A program made the translations under genes and the position numbers. A stretch of 64,000 nt of DNA from Nevskiaceae bacterium (GTDB lineage Bacteria; Pseudomonadota; Gammaproteobacteria; Nevskiales; Nevskiaceae). The DNA is taken from assembly GCA_004298465.1 (NCBI GenBank), contig SCRT01000001.1, forward strand, positions 310,001 through 374,000, written 5' to 3'. This document shows positions 1 to 9,291 of this stretch, in pieces; positions within the stretch are counted from its first letter, which is position 1, and every line of letters starts with the position of its first letter. The notes below the pieces were generated by a model. That model was not told the origin of the DNA. It ran no database searches and was given only the letters and a program-made list of their open reading frames with translations.

Positions 1-746
1 CGCGCAGCCTGCTGGTCGCCAGCCTGCGCATGGTGGTGCAACTGCTGCTGATCGGTTTCATCCTGGAAGCGATCTTCGCGCTCAACCACCCGCTGCCGGT
101 GGTGGGCATCGGGCTGGTGATGGTGACGCTGGCCGGCATTTCCGCCGTCAACCGCACGCAGCGGCGTTTCCCGGGCATCTACGTGGACAGCGTGCTGTGC
201 GTGTTCGGCGCGTCCTTCGTCGTTACTGGCGCGGCCCTGCTGGGCATTATCAACGTCGACCCGTGGTATCGCGCGCAGTACGCCATTCCATTGCTGGGCA
301 TGGTACTGGGCAACATCCTGAACGGCGTGTCGCTGGCACTGAACCGCTTTACCGAAGGTGCGGCGCGCGAACGCAAGCTGATTGAATCCAGCCTCGCGCT
401 TGGCGCCACGCGCTGGGAAGCCGCCCATCCGCTCATCACTGCCAGCCTGCACACCGGCATGATCCCGACCATCAATTCCATGATGGTGATGGGCATCGTC
501 AGCCTGCCGGGCATGATGACAGGCCAGTTGCTGGCGGGTGCGGCGCCGGAATCTGCCGTGCGCTACCAGATCGTCATCATGTTCATGATCGCCGCCGCCA
601 CCGCACTCGGCGCCTTCGGCGTCGTGATGTTCGCGTTTCGCGTGCTGTTCACGCGGGAGCATCAGCTGCGCGCGGATCGCTTGAGCCAGCCGCAGGCGGG
701 CGTTCGGCATGGGGGGTTGCGGATCAGGCGCCGTTTCATGTCATGA
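1..746 (+). CDS. fetB: FetB/YbbM-family metal exporter permease (5' truncated)
   Basis: The reading frame is open to the left window edge (first full codon at base 3), so the N-terminus lies outside. The remaining 247 residues form a polytopic membrane protein of the UPF0014/FetB family, about 260 residues in E. coli; roughly 40 N-terminal residues appear to be missing. The conserved stretch VSLPGMMTGQLLAGA and the preceding IESSLALGAT block are family hallmarks. In E. coli FetB works with the ATPase FetA and is linked to iron export and oxidative-stress resistance; a fetA homologue would be expected just upstream of the window. The C-terminal tail after FTREHQLRADRL is Arg-rich. A metal-export role fits the czc operon that follows, but the metal here is not known. 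Confidence 0.85.
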   Translation, partial: RSLLVASLRMVVQLLLIGFILEAIFALNHPLPVVGIGLVMVTLAGISAVNRTQRRFPGIYVDSVLCVFGASFVVTGAALLGIINVDPWYRAQYAIPLLGMVLGNILNGVSLALNRFTEGAARERKLIESSLALGATRWEAAHPLITASLHTGMIPTINSMMVMGIVSLPGMMTGQLLAGAAPESAVRYQIVIMFMIAAATALGAFGVVMFAFRVLFTREHQLRADRLSQPQAGVRHGGLRIRRRFMS

Positions 747-812
747 AGCTGCGGATACCTTGGGCGGTAGACCGACCAGTAATCCCCAGGCCACTTTGCT
801 AGACTCACGAAC

Positions 813-1178
813 GTGAATACCCGCGTGCTCCTGCTGCTGACCCTCCTGTGCCTGCTGGGCGCACGCGGGCTGGGTGTACACCTGCACAATATCGCGTCAC
901 CAGTACAAGCACTGCAAACACACACGGTGGCTGCGTCGCATCTCGCCCACTACGGCGAGGATGGCGATGCGTCCCAGGCTGCGGAAATCGACCTGATCGG
1001 CCAGAACCTCAATACCATCTTCATGCCGGCGTTGTTCGTGGTGGCAGCTTTCCTGGTGCTGCTGCTGGTGTTGCCGCTGGCGGTTAGGCAACGGCTGCCA
1101 CGCGCCCCGATATGTCTGGGCGCCCGTGCAAGACTTGCGTTTCGGCTCTGTCCACCCTCCCAGGCTCCTCCGTACTGA
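813..1178 (+). CDS. Small His-containing membrane protein ahead of czcCBA
   Basis: This 121-residue protein starts at a GTG and lies 75 bases before czcC. An N-terminal hydrophobic segment (residues 1-20, signal peptide or anchor) is followed by a polar segment with several histidines (about residues 23, 25, 37, 43 and 46) and a second strongly hydrophobic segment (about residues 73-91), then a basic tail. Its position and His-rich periplasmic-looking segment recall CzcI, a small protein encoded before czcC in Cupriavidus, but I see no sequence motif that proves relationship. It could modulate metal sensing or efflux. It could also be a lineage-specific protein of no known family. Moderate confidence that it is expressed, low confidence in function. 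Confidence 0.55.
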   Translation: MNTRVLLLLTLLCLLGARGLGVHLHNIASPVQALQTHTVAASHLAHYGEDGDASQAAEIDLIGQNLNTIFMPALFVVAAFLVLLLVLPLAVRQRLPRAPICLGARARLAFRLCPPSQAPPY

Positions 1179-1253
1179 CGTCAACCTGATCGACGCGCTC
1201 GCCGCGTCGCCTTGACGTCTGCCGGCCTTTGCCGGCACCCACGGAGACACCCA

Positions 1254-2585
1254 ATGTATTTTCGTTTCGCGCGCGCCCTGTGCGTGCTTTTCGTGCTTGG
1301 CTTGAGCCCCTTGCCAAGCCTCGCGGAATCCCTGCGTGTACCCACGCAGACCGAAGTTTTGACCTTGTCTCACGCCCTTGCCAAGGCGCTGGAAAGCAGC
1401 CCGGAACTGGCGGCTTTCCCGGCGACAAGGCGCATCGTCGAAGCCGAGAAGCTGCAGGCCAGCTTGTATCCGAACCCCAGCGTCGGGCTGGAGCTGGAGA
1501 ATTTTGCCGGTAGCGGCAATCTGCGCGGTGGCCAGGCGCTGCAAAGCACGCTGACGCTGTCGCAAGTGATCCCGCTGGGGCAAAAGCTGGAGCGCAACGT
1601 GGAGGTTGCCACGGCGCGCCTCGGTGACGTGGTCGCCGACTATGACATCGCGCGGCTTGATGTACTGGCTGAAACCGCGCGCCGTTACACGGATGTGGCC
1701 GAGGCCCAGGCACGCGATGTCCTTGCGCGGCGCAGTGTGGAGCTGGCCGAAAATACCCTGCAAGCGGTGCAGCGCCGGGTGCGTGCAGGAGCCACTTCCA
1801 GTGCTGAAACCAGCCGGGCGCAGGTGGCGCTGATACAGGCTCAAATCGACCTGCAGCGTGCCGCGGCCCAACTGGATGCGGCACGCATTGCCCTGGCGGC
1901 GATGTGGGGGGCGACCGAGCCGAGCTTCGAAGAGATCGGTGCTGATCTCGCCAGCTTGCCGCCGCTCAAGGCCTTCGGTGAGTTTGTTGCCGCCATGGAG
2001 GCAGGCCCGCGTCTGCATCGTTATGCCACGACATTGCGCCTGCGCGAGGCCGAACTGCGGTTGGCCAAGGCGCAGGCCGTACCGGACCTGACCGTGAGCG
2101 CCGGCGTGCGGCGACTGGAACACGGCGCCACCGGTGCGAACCCCGACCATGGCCTCGTTGCCAGCCTGAGTTTGCCGTTGCCGTTTTTCGATCGAAATCA
2201 AGGCAATATCGCCGCCGCTCACGCACGCATTCAGCAAAATGAAATTGAGCGCGATGCCACATCCTTACGTCTGCGCACGGTGCTCTACGGCTTGTATCGC
2301 GCCGACCAGCAAGCCCGTACGCGGGCGCAAACCCTGAGCCGGGAAGCTATCCCGCAGGCCGACAAGGCGCTCGACTTGATTGAACGCGGCTACGCGCGCG
2401 GTGCGATTTCCTTCCTCGACCTGCTCGATGCCCAGCGCCAGTCGATCGCCTTGCAGGCGGACGTCATCAGCGCCCGCGCCGATGCCCACCGACTTGACAC
2501 GGAACTGGAGCGCCTGTCGGCCCAGCCGGTGGTGGCGCCGCTGCCAACCACATCCGCTATTACCGTCGACAAGGGCACGCCATGA
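1254..2585 (+). CDS. czcC: CzcC-type outer-membrane efflux protein
   Basis: A TolC-like outer-membrane channel of a heavy-metal RND efflux system (443 residues). An N-terminal signal peptide ends near Ser-Leu-Ala (residues 20-25). The rest shows the duplicated OEP coiled-coil pattern: long amphipathic helices with Leu-Ser-x-Ala-Leu (near residue 40) and a C-terminal repeat containing RGYARGAISFLDLLDAQRQ, typical of the family. The ATG at 1254 is preceded by GGAGA six bases upstream and begins directly with the signal peptide; an upstream TTG at 1212 lacks both. The stop overlaps the first possible start of czcB by four bases (ATGA), so translation is probably coupled. Confidence 0.9.
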   Translation: MYFRFARALCVLFVLGLSPLPSLAESLRVPTQTEVLTLSHALAKALESSPELAAFPATRRIVEAEKLQASLYPNPSVGLELENFAGSGNLRGGQALQSTLTLSQVIPLGQKLERNVEVATARLGDVVADYDIARLDVLAETARRYTDVAEAQARDVLARRSVELAENTLQAVQRRVRAGATSSAETSRAQVALIQAQIDLQRAAAQLDAARIALAAMWGATEPSFEEIGADLASLPPLKAFGEFVAAMEAGPRLHRYATTLRLREAELRLAKAQAVPDLTVSAGVRRLEHGATGANPDHGLVASLSLPLPFFDRNQGNIAAAHARIQQNEIERDATSLRLRTVLYGLYRADQQARTRAQTLSREAIPQADKALDLIERGYARGAISFLDLLDAQRQSIALQADVISARADAHRLDTELERLSAQPVVAPLPTTSAITVDKGTP

Positions 2586-3883
2586 CGACGTTGAAACCAT
2601 TGCCGATGCCTTGTGCGGGCAGGCCCTTTCCCTCTGGAACGAACATGAAAATCTTGTGCATTCTTGTGGCACTGCTCGGCGTGGCGTTCCGCTCGACGGC
2701 TGCGTCGGCGGCCAGCGACCCGGCAGTGAGCACCTCCGCGGTTGAGTCTCCAAACGCAGGTCACGTCGACGTGGCCGAAGGTCCGCGTGGCGGCTGGCTG
2801 CTGCAAGACGGGGACGTCACGCTGGAATTGCTGATCTACGAAGACGGCGTGCCGCCCAGATTCCACGCTTGGATTCAAAAAGACGGCAAGCCGGCTGCCG
2901 ATGCCCGTCTCGACGTCACGCTGAAGCGCTTACGTGGCCAGCAGGACAGCTACGCCTTCACCCGTGCCGACGGCTATTGGCTTGGTGCTGGCGTCGTGTA
3001 TGAGCCGCATTCCTTCGACCTGACGGCAACGCTGGTGGTGGACGGGAAATCGCATCGCTGGAGCTGGGCATCCTACGAAGGTCGTGTGACGATTCCAGCG
3101 GACATTGCTGCCGCCGCCGACATGACTACGGCCGTGGCTGGGCCGGGCGTGATCGAACGCAAGCTGCGTGTCTACGGCCGGCTGGTGGTGCCACCGGATC
3201 AGCAGGCCCAAGTCCGTGCACGCTTTCCGGGTGTTATCGAGTCGGTGTACGTGCAAGTCGGCGAACACGTCGACAAGGGCGCGGCGTTGGCGCGCATCGA
3301 GGCCAATGCCAGCTTGCAGAGCTATACGCTGCGTGCGCCAGTTGCCGGTCAGGTGCAAGCACAATCCGCCAGCGTCGGCGAAGTGACGGGCGACGCGCTG
3401 CTGTTCACCTTGGTGGACACGCGGACATTGTGGGCCGAGTTGCAGGTGTTCCCGACGCAACATGCCGCCGTCGCGGTCGGCCAGGCCGCCAGCGTGCAAT
3501 CGGGTGGGCACGGCGTGAAAGGTCGCATTGCCAGCATCACGCCGGCGGGCGACGGCAAGCCCTATGTCGTGGCACGCGTGGCGCTGGACAACGTTAACCA
3601 CGGACTAGTGCCGGGCGAGCTGGTGTCTGCCGACATCGTGGTGGAGAAAGTGCAAGTACCACTGATGGTGGACAACCGAGCACTGCAAGGCGTTTACGAC
3701 TGGCGCGTGGTGTTCGTCAAAGCCGGCGACACCTACGAGCTGCGGCCACTGAAGCTGGGCCGAATCGGTGAGCACTACACAGAAGTGTTGAACGGGCTGC
3801 GGCCCGGGGCCCTCTACGTGGTTCAGAACAGCTACCTGATCAAGGCCGACATCCTGAAATCCGGCGCGAAACACGCCCACTGA
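2582..3883 (+). CDS. czcB: CzcB-type periplasmic adaptor of heavy-metal RND pump
   Basis: Membrane-fusion protein linking the inner-membrane pump CzcA to the outer-membrane channel CzcC. The biotinyl/lipoyl-like hairpin is visible (about residues 200-280: RFPGVIESVYVQVGEHVDKG and YTLRAPVAGQVQAQSASVGE), followed by beta-barrel and membrane-proximal domains. An N-terminal region of about 100 residues before the hairpin (containing HVDVAEGPRGGWLLQDG) matches the extended CzcB-type architecture. Two starts are possible. The ATG at 2582 overlaps the czcC stop and has AAGGG upstream; the ATG at 2645 begins exactly at a signal peptide (MKILCILVALLG). The His-rich C-terminus (KHAH) is modest. The sequence does not reveal metal specificity. 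Confidence 0.9.
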   Translation: MTTLKPLPMPCAGRPFPSGTNMKILCILVALLGVAFRSTAASAASDPAVSTSAVESPNAGHVDVAEGPRGGWLLQDGDVTLELLIYEDGVPPRFHAWIQKDGKPAADARLDVTLKRLRGQQDSYAFTRADGYWLGAGVVYEPHSFDLTATLVVDGKSHRWSWASYEGRVTIPADIAAAADMTTAVAGPGVIERKLRVYGRLVVPPDQQAQVRARFPGVIESVYVQVGEHVDKGAALARIEANASLQSYTLRAPVAGQVQAQSASVGEVTGDALLFTLVDTRTLWAELQVFPTQHAAVAVGQAASVQSGGHGVKGRIASITPAGDGKPYVVARVALDNVNHGLVPGELVSADIVVEKVQVPLMVDNRALQGVYDWRVVFVKAGDTYELRPLKLGRIGEHYTEVLNGLRPGALYVVQNSYLIKADILKSGAKHAH

Positions 3884-3898
3884 GCCGCGGAGAATCCC

Positions 3899-6800
3899 AT
3901 GATCGATGCAATCGTGCGTTTGTCCATCGGGCAGCGTTGGCTGATGCTGGGCTTGATGCTGGTACTGATCGGCACCGGCGTCTGGAGTTACCAGCAGCTC
4001 CCCATCGATGCCGTGCCGGACATCACGAACGTGCAGGTGCAGATCAACACCAAGGCACCCGGCTACTCGCCGCTCGAAGCGGAAAAGCGCATTACCTTCC
4101 CGGTTGAAACGGCGCTCTACGGCTTGCCGGGGCTGGCCTACACGCGCTCCATTTCGCGTTACGGCCTGTCGCAGGTCACAGTGGTGTTCGAGGACAACAC
4201 CGACATCTACCACGCGCGCAATCTGATTGACGCACGTCTGGGTGCCATTCAGAGCAGCCTGCCGGCGGGAATGGAACCGACCATGGGGCCGATCGCCACC
4301 GGCCTTGGCGAAATCTTCATGTACACGGTGGCGGCAGAGTCTGATGCCCGCCAGCAGGATGGTGCGGCTTACGACGCCACGCGGCTGCGCGAGTTGCAGG
4401 AATGGGTGATTCGCCCGCAGCTGATGCAGGTGAAGGGTGTAGTGGAAGTCAACACCATTGGCGGTTTTGACAAGCAGTACCAGGTGATTCCCGATTCCCG
4501 CCGCATGCTGCAGATGGGCGTGACGCTGGAAGACATTACCCGCGCGCTCAAGGCCAACAACCAGAACCAAGGTGCGGGCTATATCGAAAACAACGGCCAG
4601 CAGTTGCTGGTGCGCGCATTGGGTCGCTTGCAAGGTGTAACGGACATCGCCGATGTCGTCGTCGTTCGCCATGACACGGTGCCGGTACGCGTGCAGGACG
4701 TGGCCGAAATCCGCATTGGCCACCAGACGTTGCGCAGCGGTGCCGCCACTCGCGACGGCAAGGAAGTGGTGCTGGGCACGGCGATGATGCTGATCGGCGA
4801 AAACCCGCAGCAAGTGGCCAATGCGCTGGCCGCCAAGGTGGCTGAAATTCAGCCGTCCTTGCCGAAAGGCGTGCGCATCGACATCGGCTACAGCCGTGCC
4901 ACGCTGGTCGACCAGGTGCTGCGCACCATCCAGAAAAACCTGCTGGAAGGCGCGCTGCTGGTTATCGTGGTGCTGTTGCTGCTGCTCGGCAACTTGCGGG
5001 CCGCGTTGATCACGGCGGCGGTCATTCCCTTGTCGCTGCTGGCGACGTTCACCGGCATGTTGCAAACCGGTGTCGCGGCCAACCTGATGAGCCTCGGCGC
5101 ACTCGATTTCGGCTTGATTGTCGATGGTACCGTCATCATCGTCGAGAACTGCATCCGACGCCTGGCCTTGGTGCAAGCGCAGCAAGGCCGGCGACCAGCG
5201 CTGGCCGAGCGCCTGCAGCTCGTGCGCGAAGCCACGACCGAGGTGATCCGCCCGGCGCTGTTCGGAGCGGCCATCATTACCGTGGTGTACCTGCCGATCT
5301 TCACGCTTACCGGCGTGGAAGGAAAAATGTTTCATCCCATGGCCGCCACGGTGGTCATGGCGCTGGTGGCGGCCATGCTGCTGTCGCTGTTCGTGGTGCC
5401 GGCTGCGGTTGCGGTGTTCATGGGCGGCAAGATCGGCCACAAGGAAAGCCCGATCGTCCGCGGCGCCAAGCATGTCTATCGCCCACTTCTGGAGCGGGCG
5501 CTGCGCCTGCGCTGGTGGCTGCTGGGTGGCTCGGCGTTGCTGGTGGGGCTGTGCCTGTGGCTGGCGACGACGCTGGGCTCGGTGTTCATTCCGCAACTCA
5601 ACGAAGGCGACATCGCCCTCCACGCGCTGCGCATTACCGGCACCGGCCTGCAGCAGTCCATCGAGATGCAGGAGATGCTGGAAAAGCGCTTGTCGCGCTT
5701 TCCGCAGGTGCAGACGGTATTCGCCAAGCTTGGTACGCCGGATGTGGCCACCGACCCCATGCCGCCCAGTGTTGCGGACAACTTTGTGATTCTGAAGCCG
5801 CGAGCGCAGTGGCCGGACCCATCTCTACCTCGGGAGGAATTGGTCGTGCGCATCAGCGAGGCGGTCAACCAACTGCCAGGCAACAAGTACGAGTTCACGC
5901 AGCCCATCGAAATGCGCTTCAACGAATTGATCTCGGGCGTGCGTGCCGACCTCGCCATCAAGGTGTTCGGTGATGATCTGGGCAAGATGGCGGCCACGGC
6001 GGACGCCATCGCCGACGTGGTCAAGACCGTGCCGGGGGCAGCCGACACGAACGTGGAACAAGTCGCCGGCTTGCCGGTGCTGACAGTTATTCCTGAACGC
6101 ACGCGGCTGGCGCGTTACGGGCTCGATGTCAGTGAACTGCAAGACCGCGTGAGCACCGCCGTGGCCGGTCAGTCGGTCGGCGTGATCTACGAAGGTGACC
6201 GTCGCTTCGACCTTGTCGTGCGCCTGCCGCAATTGCTGCGCGACAACCCTGAGCGACTCGCCGACCTGCCGTTGTCCCTGCCGGGTGGCGGCTACGTGCC
6301 GCTTGAGGACGTGGCGCGCATTGTGCTCAAGGAAGTGCCGGCGCAGATCAGCCGTGAAAATGGCAAGCGCCGCGTGGTGGTGACAGCCAACGTGCGTGGT
6401 CGCGATCTCGGTAGCTTTGTCCAGACCGTCCGCGCAAAAGTCGCCGCACAAGTGAAGCTGCCGGAAGGTTACTGGCTGGCTTATGACGGCACCTACCAGC
6501 AGTTGCAATCGGCCAGCCAGCGGTTGGCTATCGTCGTGCCGCTGGCGCTGGTGATTATTCTCGCGCTGTTGTTGATGGCGTTGCGCAGCTTCAAGGACGC
6601 GTTGATTGTGTTTACTGCGGTGCCGCTGGCGCTCACCGGTGGCGTGCTGTCGTTATGGCTGCGCGGCATGCCTCTGTCCCTCACTGCGGCCGTGGGTTTC
6701 ATCGCGCTGTCTGGTGTGGCGGTGTTGAACGGGTTGGTCATGCTGGCTTTCATTCGGGACTTGCGCGAGCACGGCCTGGGTGTGTCGGAGGCAGTGATCG

Positions 6801-7027
6801 AAGGGGCCATGGAACGCCTGCGGCCTGTGCTGATGACGGCGCTGGTGGCCGGCCTCGGCTTCGTGCCAATGGCTTTCAATGTCGGTATCGGTGCCGAAGT
6901 CCAGCGGCCGCTGGCCACCGTCGTCATCGGCGGCATCGTGTCTTCCACCCTGCTGACGCTGCTGGTTTTGCCGGTGCTGTACCAGCTGGTACATGGACGA
7001 GAGAGGCGGGCTGTAGTGCAAGGTTGA
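3899..7027 (+). CDS. czcA: CzcA/CusA-family heavy-metal RND efflux pump
   Basis: Inner-membrane proton-driven efflux pump of 1042 residues, full length for the HME-RND family. It opens with an N-terminal transmembrane helix, then QLPIDAVPDITNVQVQINT, the classic start of the first periplasmic loop. The proton-relay motif in TM4 reads DFGLIVDGTVIIVEN (starting near residue 403). This corresponds to the divalent-cation HME consensus DFGxxVDGA..VEN, with Thr where Ala is usual, and does not resemble the monovalent Cu/Ag class. This favours Zn/Co/Cd/Ni export, an inference from class. It lies 15 bases after czcB in the same operon. No czcD, czcRS or metal-sensor gene lies in the window. Confidence 0.93.
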   Translation: MIDAIVRLSIGQRWLMLGLMLVLIGTGVWSYQQLPIDAVPDITNVQVQINTKAPGYSPLEAEKRITFPVETALYGLPGLAYTRSISRYGLSQVTVVFEDNTDIYHARNLIDARLGAIQSSLPAGMEPTMGPIATGLGEIFMYTVAAESDARQQDGAAYDATRLRELQEWVIRPQLMQVKGVVEVNTIGGFDKQYQVIPDSRRMLQMGVTLEDITRALKANNQNQGAGYIENNGQQLLVRALGRLQGVTDIADVVVVRHDTVPVRVQDVAEIRIGHQTLRSGAATRDGKEVVLGTAMMLIGENPQQVANALAAKVAEIQPSLPKGVRIDIGYSRATLVDQVLRTIQKNLLEGALLVIVVLLLLLGNLRAALITAAVIPLSLLATFTGMLQTGVAANLMSLGALDFGLIVDGTVIIVENCIRRLALVQAQQGRRPALAERLQLVREATTEVIRPALFGAAIITVVYLPIFTLTGVEGKMFHPMAATVVMALVAAMLLSLFVVPAAVAVFMGGKIGHKESPIVRGAKHVYRPLLERALRLRWWLLGGSALLVGLCLWLATTLGSVFIPQLNEGDIALHALRITGTGLQQSIEMQEMLEKRLSRFPQVQTVFAKLGTPDVATDPMPPSVADNFVILKPRAQWPDPSLPREELVVRISEAVNQLPGNKYEFTQPIEMRFNELISGVRADLAIKVFGDDLGKMAATADAIADVVKTVPGAADTNVEQVAGLPVLTVIPERTRLARYGLDVSELQDRVSTAVAGQSVGVIYEGDRRFDLVVRLPQLLRDNPERLADLPLSLPGGGYVPLEDVARIVLKEVPAQISRENGKRRVVVTANVRGRDLGSFVQTVRAKVAAQVKLPEGYWLAYDGTYQQLQSASQRLAIVVPLALVIILALLLMALRSFKDALIVFTAVPLALTGGVLSLWLRGMPLSLTAAVGFIALSGVAVLNGLVMLAFIRDLREHGLGVSEAVIEGAMERLRPVLMTALVAGLGFVPMAFNVGIGAEVQRPLATVVIGGIVSSTLLTLLVLPVLYQLVHGRERRAVVQG

Positions 7028-7046
7028 CCGGCAACATTAATGACAT

Positions 7047-7074
7047 TGGCGGGCGGCATCGCTGCTGCCCGCCA
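7047..7074. terminator. Inverted repeat between convergent czcA and PepSY gene
   Basis: Twelve-base arms (TGGCGGGCGGCA and TGCTGCCCGCCA) with a TCGC loop and one G-U pair. There is no T-run on either side, so it is a stable hairpin but not a complete intrinsic terminator. It could protect mRNA ends or act with the hairpin at 7094. Confidence 0.5.
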
Positions 7075-7093
7075 GTGAAATCAACCTGCCCCG

Positions 7094-7118
7094 CGACGAT
7101 CATCGATCGTCGTGTTTT
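7094..7118 (+). terminator. Probable intrinsic terminator of the czc operon
   Basis: A perfect eight-base stem (CGACGATC/GATCGTCG, loop ATC) is followed by TGTTTT on the plus strand, directly before the stop of the opposing PepSY gene. It most likely ends czcCBA transcription. On the minus strand the hairpin is preceded by AAAACA, so it may serve both genes. Confidence 0.6.
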
Positions 7119-7441
7119 CAGTCTGCGTTGGGGCCTTCCACGGAATTTTCCAGAATTTTACCGGTCTCGGCATCGACGCCCACTTCATGCGTGATCTGGT
7201 CCTTCTTGATATCGAAGGAGTAACGCAGACCGCTGCCGCCTGATTCCTTTTCCAGCTCCTCGGCAACGATCTTGCCGGGAACGACGTTCAATGCCGTGGC
7301 ACGCGCTTCGGACAAGGTGATCTTGGCGTCCTTGAGATATTGGTGGCCGTCCAGAGACTCTGCGAAAGCGCCGGACGAAACGGCAGCCACGGCGATGACG
7401 ATGGCTGCCGTCAGCACACGGGAAGATTTGATCGTCGGCAT
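7118..7441 (-). CDS. Secreted PepSY-domain protein
   Basis: A 107-residue protein with a clear signal peptide (MPTIKSSRVL, then a hydrophobic core ending in Gly-Ala-Phe-Ala) and one PepSY domain covering the mature part. The domain shows the usual ALNVVPGKIVAEELEKE helix and the strand/turn VGVDAETGKILENSVE. PepSY domains are periplasmic or extracytoplasmic and are thought to act as inhibitors or ligand-binding modules; the precise role is unknown. The start at 7441 has GGAG eight bases upstream; an in-frame start at 7465 would only add eight residues before the signal peptide. It converges on czcA, and PepSY proteins often sit near metal-efflux or two-component genes, but a functional link is only inferred. 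Confidence 0.8.
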   Translation of the reverse strand: MPTIKSSRVLTAAIVIAVAAVSSGAFAESLDGHQYLKDAKITLSEARATALNVVPGKIVAEELEKESGGSGLRYSFDIKKDQITHEVGVDAETGKILENSVEGPNAD

Positions 7442-7611
7442 GGGAATGACTCCGGTTGTGAGCATTGAGGTGGATCAGATGAGGTCCGTGTCCGCAGCTT
7501 GCAAGCGCAAGATTAAATGGCGGTTAAACCGTGAGCGTGGTATTTCGCGGTGTGTCATTCCGGTTTTTTTGACACATGCGCCATTCGCATTGCTGCTCGG
7601 CAGGCGTTTTT

Positions 7612-9291
7612 TCAGATACTTTCCGCGGACATGGCGAGGTTTTTTCCAGCCTTGATGCACACCACGCGATCCACCTGCTGCAACGCCTGCAAGCGGTGGG
7701 AAATGAGCAGCGTGGTATGCCCGTGCATGACCGTGGCAAGAGACTGCAGCACGCGGCGTTCGGATTCGGCATCCAGGCCTTCGGTGGGTTCGTCCAGCAG
7801 CAGGATGGGTGCATTCTTCAGTAGCGCCCGGGCGATGGCCAGACGTCGGGCCTGCCCGCCGGACAACCGTGTGCCGGTCTCGCCCAGCACGGTGTCGAGT
7901 TGCTGCGGCATGGCGGCCACTTCATCAGCCAGCGCCACTTGCCGCAGTACTTGCCACAGATGGTTGTCATCGGCTTGCGGGGCGGCCAGCCGCAGGTTGT
8001 CGCGGATGCTGGTGTTGAACAGGTGTGTGCGCTGATCCACCACCGCGCACCAGCGCCGCAGCGTAGCCCCGCGCCAGGCGCGGATCGACTCCCCGCCGAT
8101 CTCGATGCGGCCCGTCTCGAAATCGTGGAAGCGCAGCAGCAGGTTGAACAGGCTGGTCTTGCCGGAACCGCTGGTGCCGACGATGCCCACGCATTCGCCG
8201 GCATCCACGTGCAGGTTGACGCCATCCAGCGCCGCTGCCGCACTATCGCTGTAGCGCAGCGTCACGCCATGGAAGTCGATGGAGAAAGCAGCGGGTTCGG
8301 GCGCTTCTTCGTGCGGGTCGGTGACGGCAGGTTCGGCATCCACCAGTTCGAACAACCGCCGCGCCGCGGCACGTGTTTCGCCCAGCCTGGCGAAGGCTTG
8401 CGGCAGCGGGCTGACGGCTTCGAAAGCGGCCAGCACGAAGAAGGCGATCAGCACCAGTTGCGGCCCGCCCAGCGTGTCGGCCGTCACCAGCGGAATCACC
8501 ATCACCAGCGCCAGCCACAACGTGATGCGCGTGGCCAGCGCCGCAGCTGCGTCGCCGATGGCGTCGATGCAGGCCATACGCCGTTGTGCCGCCACCAGCG
8601 TCGTGCCCAAGTCGCGGATGTGTGTGGCCTGCCGCGTCAGTGCCTGGTAGACGTGCAGCTCGGCCATGCCGCGCACGGCGTCGGCCAGCGCGGCGCGCAG
8701 GTCGCTGTACCGGTTGACGGCCTGAGTACCCGCGGCCGCGCCCAGCCGCCCGGCCGCCAACGGCAAGGCGACGCCCACCAGCAGCAGGCCTGCAAGCAGC
8801 GCCAACGCGACCGTGATATTCAAGTGCAGCAAGTAGGCCGTCATCACCAGCGCGCACAACACGGCCGCCGCGCACGGCACCACGACCTGCAGGTAGAAGT
8901 GCTCCAGCGTGTCGATGTCCGCACGCATGCGGCTGAGCAGATCGCCACTGTGGTAATGCTGCAGGCGCGCCGGTGCCAGGGGTTCAAGCTGCGTGTAGAA
9001 CCAGCTGCGCAGCCGCGTCAGCAACCGCAGCGTGGCTTCGTGCGTCACCAGCCGCTCGCCGTAGCGGCCGACGCTGCGCACGATGGCCAGGCCGCGGATC
9101 GCTGCCGCCGGCGTGAAGTAGTTGATGGTGCCCAACCCCAGCCCGGCCAGCGCCATGCCGGTGATGAACCAGCCGGCCAGCGCCAGCAGCGCGACATTGG
9201 CCAGTACCACGCCCGTGGACAGCAGAATGCCGGCCACGAGCCAGCGCCTGTAGGGGCCGAACAGTTTCAGCAGCCGCCACAGATCCTTCAT
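7612..9291 (-). CDS. cydC: CydC, thiol/heme ABC exporter subunit for cytochrome bd assembly
   Basis: One half of the heterodimeric CydDC exporter, needed to mature cytochrome bd (glutathione/cysteine export is the classical assignment). The 559 residues comprise an ABC transmembrane domain (about 1-310) starting MKDLWRLLKLFGPYRRW and a nucleotide-binding domain with Walker A GTSGSGKTS, signature LSGGQARR and Walker B ILLLDEP. It overlaps cydD by four bases and is last in the operon. Both half-transporter domains look intact. Confidence 0.93.
   Translation of the reverse strand: MKDLWRLLKLFGPYRRWLVAGILLSTGVVLANVALLALAGWFITGMALAGLGLGTINYFTPAAAIRGLAIVRSVGRYGERLVTHEATLRLLTRLRSWFYTQLEPLAPARLQHYHSGDLLSRMRADIDTLEHFYLQVVVPCAAAVLCALVMTAYLLHLNITVALALLAGLLLVGVALPLAAGRLGAAAGTQAVNRYSDLRAALADAVRGMAELHVYQALTRQATHIRDLGTTLVAAQRRMACIDAIGDAAAALATRITLWLALVMVIPLVTADTLGGPQLVLIAFFVLAAFEAVSPLPQAFARLGETRAAARRLFELVDAEPAVTDPHEEAPEPAAFSIDFHGVTLRYSDSAAAALDGVNLHVDAGECVGIVGTSGSGKTSLFNLLLRFHDFETGRIEIGGESIRAWRGATLRRWCAVVDQRTHLFNTSIRDNLRLAAPQADDNHLWQVLRQVALADEVAAMPQQLDTVLGETGTRLSGGQARRLAIARALLKNAPILLLDEPTEGLDAESERRVLQSLATVMHGHTTLLISHRLQALQQVDRVVCIKAGKNLAMSAESI

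Noticed and set aside
3605-5623. 672-codon open frame antisense to czcB/czcA
   Set aside because: His/Gln/Arg-rich, no domain pattern; it mirrors the codon bias of the well-supported czcA frame.
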